A stretch of 64,000 nt of DNA, from positions 186,001 through 250,000 of the forward strand of contig NZ_FXTJ01000006.1 in the NCBI RefSeq assembly GCF_900182545.1, read 5' to 3'. The notes beneath the pieces were generated by a model that was not told where the DNA came from, searched no databases, and saw only the letters and a program-made list of their open reading frames with translations. Source of the stretch: Geodermatophilus aquaeductus (GTDB lineage: Bacteria; Actinomycetota; Actinomycetes; Mycobacteriales; Geodermatophilaceae). Within the stretch, counting starts at the first letter, position 1. Each line of letters starts with the position of its first letter. Made by a program: the position numbers and the translations under genes. Shown here one piece after another: positions 24,648 to 32,767 of the stretch.

Positions 24648-27032
24648 TCAGTCGGGAGAGAAGGACGGGTCGCGCAGGGCGGCGGACGCGACGGCGGGAG
24701 CCGACGTCGGTGCCGGGACGGTGCAGACGGCGGAGGGCGGCACCCAGGCCGGGCAGATGGCGGCCATCGCGGTGAGCGACATCGAGGACGACATCGTGGG
24801 CGCGGACGGCGCGATCGGCTTGGGCTCCGGCGGGGCCGGGGACGTGGGCTCGGTCGGGAGGTCGGTGCCGAGCGGCGGCTCGACGGGCTCCGGACCGGCG
24901 GGGTGCTCGTTCGTCACGGTCCGCTCGGCCGGGCCGACGGCGCCGGCGGTGGAGGACAGCCAGTGGGCGAGCTGCCCGGTCTGCATCAGGGCGACGCAGA
25001 GCGGTACCTCGGTCACCGCGGTGATCGCGCTGGTGGCCGGGACGGCGGCGGGCTGTGCGGTGGTCACGGTGGCCTGTGCGGTCGTCGTGGTGACCGGCTC
25101 GGTGACGGCGACGCTCGGCGTCGTCGTGACCACCGGCTCCGGGGTGCTGGTGGCCGCCGGGACCTCGACCACCGGGACCTCGACCACCGGGACCTCGACC
25201 ACCGGCACCTCGACCACCGGCACCTCGACCACCGGCACCTCGACCACCGGCACCTCGACCGGAGACACGACCTCGACCACCGGCACCTCGACCACCGGCG
25301 CCACGACCGGAGCCACGACCTCGACCACGATCGGCGCCACGACCGGAGCCACGACCTCGACCACGATCGGCGCCACGACCGGGGACACGACCTCGACCAC
25401 GATCGGCGCCACGACCGGAGCCACGACCTCGACCACGATCGGCGCCACGACCTCGACCACGATCCGCGCCACGACCGGGGACAGGACCTGCTCCACGATC
25501 GGCGCCACGACGGTGTCGATCACCGGGACGACCGGCGGGACGACGGCCTCCATCACGGGGACGGCCGGGTGGATGACGTCCTCGACCACCGGGAGGACCG
25601 GCTCGAGGACCGGCTCGACCACCGCATCGACGACCGGGGCCACCACGTCGGCGACCGGTGGGAGCACGTGCTCGACCACCGGCACAACCGGAGGCGGCAC
25701 GGTGTCGACCACCGGCACCACGGGCGCCACGACCGGCGGCAGCACGTACTCCACCACCGGCACCACCGGGGCGACGACGGGCGGCACCACGTGCTCCACC
25801 ACCGGCACCACCGGGGCAATGGCCGGCGGCAGCACGTGCTCGACCACCGGCACCACCGGGGCGACGACGGGCGGCAGCACGTGCTCGACCACCGGCACCA
25901 CGGGCGCGACGACCGGCGGGAGCACGTGCTCGACCACCGGGAGCAGCACGTGCTCGACCACCGGTGCCACGACGGGCGGCAACACGTGCTCCACGACCGG
26001 AGCCGCCACCGGCGGCACGACAGGAGGCAGGATCTCGTCCACGACCGGTGCCGCGACCGGCGGGAGCACGTGATCGACCACCGGCACGACCGGAGGCGCC
26101 ACCGGCGGCACGACAGGAGGCAGGACCTCGTCCACGACCGGTGCCGCGACCGGCGGGAGCACGTGATCGACCACCGGCACGACCGGAGGCAGCACGGTAT
26201 CGACGACGGGACGCCCGACGTGCTCCACCACCGGTGGCACGACCGGCGGAAGCACGCGCTCGACCACGGGAGGTCCACGGTGCTCCGCCGCCGGGGCGGC
26301 GACCGGGGGCAGTCCGGCCGGCGGGCCGACCACCGGAGACGCGACGTCCTCGACGACCGGCTCGACCACGGTCTCCACGACAGGAGCCACCGGCTCGACC
26401 ACGGTGTCCACGACCGACTCGGGCGTTTCCGCGGCAACGTCCACGACCGGCTCGACGACCGTCTCCACGACGGGAGCCACCGGCTCGGTCACCGTCTCCA
26501 CGACGGGAGCCACCGGCTCGGTCACCGTCTCGACCACGGGAGCCACCGGCTCGGCGACGGTCTCGACGACGGGCTCGGGCATTTCCGCGGGAACGTCCAC
26601 GGGCGACTCGACCGCGGTCTCGACAACCGGCTCGGGCGTTTCCGCGGGAACGTCCACGACCGGCTCTACGACTGTGTCGACCACCGGCGCCACCGGCTCG
26701 ACCACGGGAGCCACCGGCTCGATCACCGGCTCCAGCGTCTCCGCGGGAACGTCCACGACCGGCGCATCCGCGACCTCGTCAACGGTCGAGACGACGCCGT
26801 CGGCCGCTCCACCGAGCAGGGCGCCGGCGGGGGCCAGCGGGTCGTCGTCGGCACGGGACGTGCCGGTGACCAGGAGGAGGAGGGCGTAGAGGCCAGCGAT
26901 CAGCGAGGCCAGGAGGAGCAGCCTCCGGGGCCAGACGGCAGCCACCTCGCTGCCCATCCCCCGTGAGGAAGTCGCCCTCCGCACTCCCGCAGAGTAGAAC
27001 GGGACCGGCCGGTCCGCTCGTTGATCTGTCAT
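24648..27032 (-). CDS. Pro-Val-Val repeat extracytoplasmic protein
   Basis: 794 residues, mostly one low-complexity region. A hydrophobic signal/anchor segment lies at about residues 38-56 (LLLLASLIAGLYALLLLV), followed by SRADDD, which could be a signal-peptide cleavage site. Then come ~500 residues of nested repeats: 11-residue units with PVVETVTEPVA, 15-residue units of the form APVVPVVEHVLPPVV (five or more, near 25700-25960), 12-residue APIVVEVV units, and 5-residue VEVPV (6.7 DNA copies). The C-terminal ~170 residues are Thr/Pro-rich with three or four Cys. Acidic residues alternate with Val so the chain may form an extended rod through the cell wall (inference). Starts 9 bp after the alaX-like stop. 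ATG 27032, or ATG 26957 just after a GGGGG. Confidence 0.75.
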   Translation of the reverse strand: MTDQRADRPVPFYSAGVRRATSSRGMGSEVAAVWPRRLLLLASLIAGLYALLLLVTGTSRADDDPLAPAGALLGGAADGVVSTVDEVADAPVVDVPAETLEPVIEPVAPVVEPVAPVVDTVVEPVVDVPAETPEPVVETAVESPVDVPAEMPEPVVETVAEPVAPVVETVTEPVAPVVETVTEPVAPVVETVVEPVVDVAAETPESVVDTVVEPVAPVVETVVEPVVEDVASPVVGPPAGLPPVAAPAAEHRGPPVVERVLPPVVPPVVEHVGRPVVDTVLPPVVPVVDHVLPPVAAPVVDEVLPPVVPPVAPPVVPVVDHVLPPVAAPVVDEILPPVVPPVAAPVVEHVLPPVVAPVVEHVLLPVVEHVLPPVVAPVVPVVEHVLPPVVAPVVPVVEHVLPPAIAPVVPVVEHVVPPVVAPVVPVVEYVLPPVVAPVVPVVDTVPPPVVPVVEHVLPPVADVVAPVVDAVVEPVLEPVLPVVEDVIHPAVPVMEAVVPPVVPVIDTVVAPIVEQVLSPVVARIVVEVVAPIVVEVVAPVVAPIVVEVVSPVVAPIVVEVVAPVVAPIVVEVVAPVVAPVVEVPVVEVVSPVEVPVVEVPVVEVPVVEVPVVEVPVVEVPVVEVPAATSTPEPVVTTTPSVAVTEPVTTTTAQATVTTAQPAAVPATSAITAVTEVPLCVALMQTGQLAHWLSSTAGAVGPAERTVTNEHPAGPEPVEPPLGTDLPTEPTSPAPPEPKPIAPSAPTMSSSMSLTAMAAICPAWVPPSAVCTVPAPTSAPAVASAALRDPSFSPD
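25161..25260. repeat. 15-bp tandem repeat, about 6.7 copies
   Basis: Unit GACCTCGACCACCGG, with the first base switching from G to C after three copies; reads VEVPV on the minus strand inside the PVV gene. A site where slippage can change protein length. Confidence 0.9.
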
Positions 27033-27041
27033 GGAACTTGC

Positions 27042-27776
27042 TCAGATGATGCGCACCCGCAGGCGGCGGAACCCGCGCCCCTTGTTCTCGATCTTGACCA
27101 CCTCGACCCGGCCGACCATCGCCGTCGAGGCCACGTGCGTACCGCCGTCGGCCTGCAGGTCCAGGCCGACGATGTCGACGATGCGGACCTGCTCGATGTC
27201 GGGCGGCAGCAGGTCGGTGGCCGTCCGGATGAGGTCGGGGATGGCGTAGGCCTCCTCGCGGGGGAGCGTGCGCACCTCGATCCGCCGGTCGGCGGCGATC
27301 TCGGCGTTCACCGCCTCGGCCACGCGGTCCTTGAAGTCGGCCGGCACCTCGGCGAGGTCGAAGTCCATCCGCGCGGTCAACGGCTCCATGTTGCCGCCGG
27401 TGACCTTGGCGCCGAAGTCGCGCAGGACGACGCCGGTGAGCACGTGCAGCCCCGAGTGCGTGCGCATCAGCGCGGTCCGCCGCTCGTCGTCGAGGGCCCC
27501 GCGGACGGCGGTCCCCGGCGGCGGCACGGGGTCGCCCTCGACCGGGATGAGGTACAGCTCGTCGCCCTTCCGCGTGCCGGCGATCCGGGTGCGGACTCCG
27601 CCCCACAGCAACACGCCCTCGTCCGGCGGCTGCCCTCCGCCGCCCGGGTAGAACGCCGAGCGGTCGAGCACGATGCCCTGCTCCGGGTCGGCCGCGACGA
27701 CGGTCGCGTCCCACTCCCGCACGGTGGCGTCATCCAGGTCGAGACGGTGGGTGTGCCCGTGCTGCTCAGCGCTCAC
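27042..27776 (-). CDS. AlaX-type alanyl-tRNA editing protein
   Basis: 244-residue free-standing editing domain related to the AlaRS second half, hydrolysing mischarged Ser- or Gly-tRNA(Ala) in the cytoplasm. An OB-like N-terminus (VLDRSAFYPGGGGQPPDEG) leads to the editing core: RTHSGLHVL gives the HxxxH metal pair and ADGGTHVAST the second site, with Asp where many relatives have Cys. GTG 27776 is used since upstream residues do not match the family. It is immediately upstream of the PVV gene on the same strand. Confidence 0.88.
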   Translation of the reverse strand: MSAEQHGHTHRLDLDDATVREWDATVVAADPEQGIVLDRSAFYPGGGGQPPDEGVLLWGGVRTRIAGTRKGDELYLIPVEGDPVPPPGTAVRGALDDERRTALMRTHSGLHVLTGVVLRDFGAKVTGGNMEPLTARMDFDLAEVPADFKDRVAEAVNAEIAADRRIEVRTLPREEAYAIPDLIRTATDLLPPDIEQVRIVDIVGLDLQADGGTHVASTAMVGRVEVVKIENKGRGFRRLRVRII

Positions 27777-27825
27777 CCGCGCATGCTGCCTCGCGCGGTG
27801 ACCGGCCGACAGCCCGGGTCGGCCG

Positions 27826-27893
27826 TGATCATCGGATGCGTGCACGCGACACGGCTGGACACGCCGGAGGACCGTGCACGCAGCCGATGATCA
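27826..27893. repeat. 21-bp inverted repeat, 26-base loop
   Basis: Arms TGATCATCGG.. and ..CCGATGATCA match at 20 of 21 positions, including CGTGCACG on each side. It lies after the amidotransferase stop and before alaX: a terminator or a regulator site. Confidence 0.6.
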
Positions 27894-27912
27894 ACACGGA
27901 GGCGAGCGCCGC

Positions 27913-28644
27913 TCACGCCGCCGTCTCGTCCGTGGCCTCCAGCTCGTCGGCGCGGGCGAGGAACGCCTCCACCAGCCGGGCGCAGGCCGCGGCGGCCTCG
28001 GGCTCGCGCTCGGCGATCTCCCGGCGCAGCCCCGGCACCTTCGCCGCGGCCTCGGCCGGCGGCGGGCCGGTCAGCTCCCAGGTCTCCTCCCACGCCGAGA
28101 AGGCGCCGGGGTCGATCTCCGGGTGGAACTGCACCCCGCGGTGCGGTCCGGACACGAAGGCCTGGACGGCGCGGGAGGTGCGCGCCACCTCCACCGCGCC
28201 GGGCGGCACCGTGAACCGGTCGCCGTGGTACTCGAACCACGGCCCGGGCGGCACCAGCGCCGGGTCGGCGGTCTCGACGTCGAGGAAGCCGTGCTCGCCC
28301 TCCGGCGCCTGCGACACCACGCCGCCGAGCACCCGCGACAGCGCCTGCCCGCCGAAGCACACGCCGAGCACCGGCGTCCCGGCGTCGACCGCCCGCCGGA
28401 GGTAGGCGAGCTCCGCACCGAGCCACGGCACCGTGTCGTCGTAGGCCGCCGCGCCCGAGCCCATCACCACGAGGGTGCGCAGCGTCGCGGGGTCGGGCAG
28501 GTCGGTCAGCAGCGGCGACGGCCCGACCGTCGTCCCGACGACGACCGTCAGCCCCTGCGCCTCCAGCGCCGGCCGGAGGGTGCCCACCAGACGGGAGCCG
28601 CGGGAGGGGTCGGCGTCGTGGACGAGGACGAGCGCGGTCTGCAC
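27913..28644 (-). CDS. class I glutamine amidotransferase-like protein
   Basis: 243 residues. Catalytic Cys in GVCFGGQAL and His-Glu in GVQFHPEID form the GATase1 triad; homologous to GMP synthase glutaminase domains but standing alone. It would release ammonia from glutamine or hydrolyse a related gamma-glutamyl compound. The partner or substrate is unknown. GTG 28644 is likely; the next gene reads the opposite way only a few bases away. Confidence 0.85.
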   Translation of the reverse strand: MQTALVLVHDADPSRGSRLVGTLRPALEAQGLTVVVGTTVGPSPLLTDLPDPATLRTLVVMGSGAAAYDDTVPWLGAELAYLRRAVDAGTPVLGVCFGGQALSRVLGGVVSQAPEGEHGFLDVETADPALVPPGPWFEYHGDRFTVPPGAVEVARTSRAVQAFVSGPHRGVQFHPEIDPGAFSAWEETWELTGPPPAEAAAKVPGLRREIAEREPEAAAACARLVEAFLARADELEATDETAA

Positions 28645-28661
28645 GGGTGCAGTATCGGCAG

Positions 28662-29582
28662 GTGCCCGACGCTCCCCCACCAGCAGGCGTGCGGACGGTG
28701 CCCACCGGGGACGTCGACGTGGCCGCCACGCTCGGCTCCCTCGTCTGGCTCCCGGGCGACCCGACCGTCCGCGTCGAGCCCGGCCGGTTCACCCGCGCCA
28801 CCTGGACGCCCGAGGGCAGCGGCACCGTGGTCGTCACCTGGGCGCCGGGGGACGGCACCGCCCGCGTCGAGGCCTCCGGGGACGGCGCCGGCTGGCTGCT
28901 CGAGCGCGCGCCGCGGCTGCTCGGCTGCGAGGACGACGTCACCGGGTTCGACCCGGCCGCCGCGCCGCTGCGGGACCTGTGGCGGCGTCATCGACGGCGG
29001 CGGATCGCCCGCACCGGCACCCTGTGGCACGACCTCGCCTGTCTGGTGGTGCAGCAGCGTGTGAGCCGGGTCGACGCCGCCGAGCAGTGGCGCCGCCTGG
29101 TCACGACGTACGGCTCCCCGGTCCCCGGCGCGCCTGGGCTGTGGACGCCGCCCTCCCCCGGCGTCCTGGGCCGCCTGTCCTCCCCGGCGCTCCACCGGCT
29201 CGGTCTCGAGCGGCGGCGCGCACAGACCCTCGTGGGTGCCGCCGTCGCCCTCGCCCGCCACCAGGACCTCGCCGACGCCGACGTCGCCGCCGGCACCGCG
29301 ACGCTCCGGGCGGTCCCGGGGATCGGACCGTGGACCACGGGCTGCCTGGCCGCGCTCACCTGGGGCGACCGGGACGCCGTCATCACCGGTGACAGCGGCA
29401 TCCCGTCGCTGGTGGCATGGGTGCTGGCCGGTCAGCGCCGGGCGGACGACGCGGCGATGCTCGACCTCCTCGCGCCCCACCGTCCGCACCGCTACCGCGT
29501 CCTCGGCCTGGTGATGGCCAGTGGCCGCCGGCCGCCGCGCCACGCTCCGCGGAGCCGGCGCGAGGACATCACCCGACGCTGA
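28662..29582 (+). CDS. HhH-GPD DNA glycosylase (AlkA/MagIII-like)
   Basis: 306 residues. The C-terminal helix-hairpin-helix LRAVPGIGPWTTG is followed by ITGDSGIPSLV, whose Asp is the HhH-GPD catalytic residue, as in 3-methyladenine glycosylases. It removes alkylated or damaged bases in base excision repair. GTG 28662 is used; GTG 28647 is an alternative that leaves only two bases to the divergent amidotransferase start. Confidence 0.85.
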   Translation: MPDAPPPAGVRTVPTGDVDVAATLGSLVWLPGDPTVRVEPGRFTRATWTPEGSGTVVVTWAPGDGTARVEASGDGAGWLLERAPRLLGCEDDVTGFDPAAAPLRDLWRRHRRRRIARTGTLWHDLACLVVQQRVSRVDAAEQWRRLVTTYGSPVPGAPGLWTPPSPGVLGRLSSPALHRLGLERRRAQTLVGAAVALARHQDLADADVAAGTATLRAVPGIGPWTTGCLAALTWGDRDAVITGDSGIPSLVAWVLAGQRRADDAAMLDLLAPHRPHRYRVLGLVMASGRRPPRHAPRSRREDITRR

Positions 29583-29730
29583 TCCCGTCACTCCACACAC
29601 CGGAACGCACACGCTGAGTGGAAGACGTCCCGCGCGTGTCGTCACCCCCTCGCTCAGCGTCCCCGTCGCGAGCAGGCTGTCGGCCGCGGCGGTGCCGCAC
29701 GGGCAGCGCCGCCCCTCGAGAGGAGCGGCC

Positions 29731-30351
29731 ATGTACGCACGCTCGACCACCGTCGCCGGCACCCCGGAGAAGGTCGACGACGGGATCGCGTTCGTCTGCG
29801 ACGAGGTCATGCCCGCGCTCACCCAGATGCCCGGGTGCGCCGGCCTGTCGATGCTCACCGACCGCGAGACCGGCCGGTGCGTCGTCACCTCGTCGTGGAA
29901 CGACGTCGAGGCGATGCGGGCCAGCGCCGACCGGGTGCGCGGACTGCGCGACCGGGCCGCGGAGGTCCTCGGCGGCCCCGCCGAGGTCCAGGAGTGGGAG
30001 ATCGCGGTCATGCACCGCCGGTCGGAGGCGCCGTCGGGCGCGTGCACGCGGGTGACCTGGTGGCGCACCGACCCCGCCCGCATCGACCGCGTCCTCGACG
30101 GCTACCGCGACGTCCTGGTGCCGCGGATGGAGGACTACCCCGGCTTCTGCAGCGTGAGCCTGATGATCGACCGGGAGGGCGGGCGCGCCGCCTCCGCGGT
30201 GACCTTCGAGGACCGCGAGGACATGGACCGCGGCCGCGTGCACGCCCGGGCCACCCGGGACGACTTCGCGCGGTCGATGAAGATCGAGATCACCGACGCC
30301 GCGGAGTTCGACCTCGTCCTCGCCCACCTGAGGGCGCCCGAGACCGTCTGA
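29731..30351 (+). CDS. two-domain dimeric alpha-beta barrel-like protein, copy 2
   Basis: 206-residue paralogue of the protein at 7844-8467: same N-terminus (M[HY]ARST), the SMLTDR...GRC motif, VQEWEIAVMHR, and a final FDLVLAHL. Two halves each look like a ferredoxin-like barrel. ATG 29731 has GAGAGGAG upstream. Function unknown. The 148-bp gap before it shows nothing recognisable. Confidence 0.75.
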   Translation: MYARSTTVAGTPEKVDDGIAFVCDEVMPALTQMPGCAGLSMLTDRETGRCVVTSSWNDVEAMRASADRVRGLRDRAAEVLGGPAEVQEWEIAVMHRRSEAPSGACTRVTWWRTDPARIDRVLDGYRDVLVPRMEDYPGFCSVSLMIDREGGRAASAVTFEDREDMDRGRVHARATRDDFARSMKIEITDAAEFDLVLAHLRAPETV

Positions 30352-30358
30352 CGCCCGT

Positions 30359-30386
30359 GCCGGCGCCCCTCGCACGGGGCGCCGGC
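30359..30386. terminator. hairpin terminator
   Basis: GCCGGCGCCCC - tcgcac - GGGGCGCCGGC, an 11-bp perfect stem with 6-base loop between convergent genes. Confidence 0.75.
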
Positions 30387-30393
30387 AGCGGGC

Positions 30394-31470
30394 TCAGACC
30401 ACCGCGGTGAAGGCGGGCCAGACGTCGTCGGGGCCCGCGGCGACCAGGGCCTCGCCGAGCAGCCGCGACCACGCCAGTTCGGTGCCGGCCTCGTCGCGCC
30501 ACGACCAGCAGCGCCGGGTGAGGTGGTGCAGCCGGTACTCCTGCGTGAAGCCGATCGCGCCGTGCACCTGGTGGGCGAGCTTGGCCACCCGCTCGACGGC
30601 CTCCCCCGCGCGCACCTTGGCGGCGGCCGCGGCCAGCGCGACGGTCTCCTCCCCGCGGCCGAGCGCCTGGACGGCGGCGTCGACCAGCGCGGCGGTGCTG
30701 GTGACCTCGCCGGCCATCTGCGCCAGCTCCATCTGGATCGCCTGGAACTTCCCCAGCGGCCGGCCGAACTGCTGCCGCTCGCCGGCGTACTGCACCGTCC
30801 ACGCCAGCACCTGCTCGAGCGCGGCCGAGATCTGCACCGCGCGGGTCAGCGCGTAGCGGGCCCGCAGGGTGGCGGCCCGCGCCGGGGTCAGCAGCGCACC
30901 GGGCACGCCGACGCCGTCGAGCACGAGCGAGCCGCGCGGCTCCCCGGCCAGGTTCACCGCCGAGGACGCCGTCAGGCCCGAGACGTCGACGACGGCCAGC
31001 ACCGCGCCCTCGATCCCGGGCGGCGCCGCGGCGAGCACCGCCACGTGCCTGGCGACGCCGGCCCACGGCACGTCGGTGGCGGTGCCGGTGAGGACGAACC
31101 GCCCCGGGCCGTCGCCGTCGTCGGAGGGCTCGGCGGCCACGGTGCCCTCGACCGCCACGGTCAGCGGCTCCTCGGGCGAGGGCAGGTCGAGGTCAGCGGC
31201 CACCAGCGCGGGCCCGGCCACGAGCAGCTGCTCGGCCACCGGTACCGCGGCCGCGCCGGCGGCCAGCGTGCGCACGATCGCGACGGCGTCGGCGAGCTCG
31301 CCACCGGAGCCGCCGGCCTCCTCGGGCAGCCCGACGCCGGTCAGCCCGGCCTCGGCCAGCGCCGACCACAGGCCGGCGTCCCACGGCCGCTCGGCGGTGA
31401 GCACGAACGGCTCGTGCCCGGAGAGGATGTCCCGGACGGTCTCGACCACCAGGTCCTGGTCGGATGCCAT
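30394..31470 (-). CDS. acyl-CoA dehydrogenase, small FadE-type subunit
   Basis: 358-residue ACAD fold: ERQQFGRPLGKFQAIQ binds FAD, and HQVHGAIGFTQEYRLHHLTRR forms the active site end. Short length and the absence of a clean catalytic Glu in the usual place suggest that it is one half of a heteromeric ACAD with the gene upstream, like mycobacterial FadE28/FadE29 pairs for steroid side chains or branched acyl groups (inference). The start codon overlaps the upstream ACAD stop by one base, so expression is coupled. Confidence 0.88.
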   Translation of the reverse strand: MASDQDLVVETVRDILSGHEPFVLTAERPWDAGLWSALAEAGLTGVGLPEEAGGSGGELADAVAIVRTLAAGAAAVPVAEQLLVAGPALVAADLDLPSPEEPLTVAVEGTVAAEPSDDGDGPGRFVLTGTATDVPWAGVARHVAVLAAAPPGIEGAVLAVVDVSGLTASSAVNLAGEPRGSLVLDGVGVPGALLTPARAATLRARYALTRAVQISAALEQVLAWTVQYAGERQQFGRPLGKFQAIQMELAQMAGEVTSTAALVDAAVQALGRGEETVALAAAAAKVRAGEAVERVAKLAHQVHGAIGFTQEYRLHHLTRRCWSWRDEAGTELAWSRLLGEALVAAGPDDVWPAFTAVV

Positions 31471-32639
31471 CAGCGGAGCCCCAGCCCGCGCGCCACGATC
31501 CCCTTGAGGATCTCGTTGGTGCCGCCGCGCAGCGTGTAGCCCGGCGCGTGCAGCTGTGCCTCGGCCAGCGCCCGCCCGAGCGGGTCGGGGCTGTCCAGCG
31601 ACGCCGGGACGTCGACCACCCGGCGCACCTCGTCGACGACGTCCTGCTCGAACGTCGTCCCCATGTCCTTGACCAGCGCGGCCGGGATGTCGGGCAGCTC
31701 GCCGCGGTCGAGCGCCGCGGCGATGCGCAGCGACAGCTGGCGCAGCGCCAGCGCCCGCGAGGACAGCCGGCCGAGCACCGCCAGCTGCGCGGGGTCGCGG
31801 GTCGCGGCGGCGCGGCGGCCGAACTCGGCGAGCAGCGGCCAGGTGGAGAGGAACCGCTCGGGCCCGGAGCGCTCGAAGGCCAGCTCCGCGGTCACCTGGT
31901 GCCAGCCGGCGCCCTCGGTGCCCAGCAGCATGTCGCCGGGGACGACGACGTCGGTGAACACCACCTCGTTGAAGTGGTGGCCGCCGTCGAGGATGCGGAT
32001 CGGGTTGATGCTGATGCCCGGCAGCGACAGGTCGACCAGCAGCTGCGTGAGGCCCTGGTGCTTGCCGCGCGGGCCCTCACCGGGCGGGCCGGTGCGCACG
32101 AGCACGATCCCGTAGTGGGAGTGGTGCGCGTTCGACGTCCAGATCTTGGCGCCGTTGACCACGAAGTCGCCGTCGGCGTTGCGCACCCCGCGGGTGCGGA
32201 TCGAGGCGAGGTCGGAGCCGGAGTCGGGCTCGCTCATCCCGATGACGAAGTAGCACTGGCCCGCCGCGATGCGCGGCAGGATCTCCTTGCGCTGCGCCTC
32301 GGTGCCGTAGCGCAGCAGGTTCGGCCCCGACTGCCGGTCGGCGATCCAGTGCGCGGCCACCGGGGCGCCGGCGGCCAGCAGCTCCTCGGTGACGGCGTAG
32401 CGCTCCTGCGCGGTGCGCTCGTGGCCGCCGTACTCCTTCGGCCAGGTCATCCCCAGCCAGCCGCGGGCACCGAGCTTCCTCGAGAACTCCGGGTCCACGC
32501 CGGACAGCCAGGTGTCCACGTGCGTGGTGAAGGTCCCGGCGGCGAGCTCCTGCGCCAGGAACTCCCGGACCTCGAGGCGGACCCGCTCCGCGGCCTCGGA
32601 CGGCGGTGCGGGCGCCAGGGTCAACTGGTTGCTGCTCAT
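31470..32639 (-). CDS. acyl-CoA dehydrogenase, large FadE-type subunit
   Basis: 389 residues (392 from GTG 32648). MSEPDSGSDLASIRTRG is the substrate- and flavin-contacting loop and YTLRGGTNEILKGIVARGLGLR the C-terminal helix. It oxidises acyl-CoA to enoyl-CoA, passing electrons to ETF. Followed directly by the smaller ACAD (1-bp overlap); no other beta-oxidation gene is adjacent. The ~130-bp leader (32640-32767) before it probably contains the promoter; arms GGCAGT/ACTGCC are seen there, but no known regulator motif. Confidence 0.92.
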   Translation of the reverse strand: MSSNQLTLAPAPPSEAAERVRLEVREFLAQELAAGTFTTHVDTWLSGVDPEFSRKLGARGWLGMTWPKEYGGHERTAQERYAVTEELLAAGAPVAAHWIADRQSGPNLLRYGTEAQRKEILPRIAAGQCYFVIGMSEPDSGSDLASIRTRGVRNADGDFVVNGAKIWTSNAHHSHYGIVLVRTGPPGEGPRGKHQGLTQLLVDLSLPGISINPIRILDGGHHFNEVVFTDVVVPGDMLLGTEGAGWHQVTAELAFERSGPERFLSTWPLLAEFGRRAAATRDPAQLAVLGRLSSRALALRQLSLRIAAALDRGELPDIPAALVKDMGTTFEQDVVDEVRRVVDVPASLDSPDPLGRALAEAQLHAPGYTLRGGTNEILKGIVARGLGLR

Positions 32640-32767
32640 GACGGACACGTCCCCACGTCGGCGTGGCAGTTGTCACCGTCGGTTGTACAGGCCACTGCCG
32701 TGTCCCACCCAGGCGCGGGGGTGTCGGATGTCCCACTGCGCGGCCCGCATCCGGACGGCCTGGTCCC

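Noticed and set aside
25161..25260. CRISPR-like array
   Set aside because: Tandem 15-bp units without spacers, coding VEVPV; no cas genes.
24594..26966. 790-codon plus-strand frame of HLDHR repeats
   Set aside because: Antisense image of the PVV repeats; lacks a signal peptide, ribosome site or any domain.
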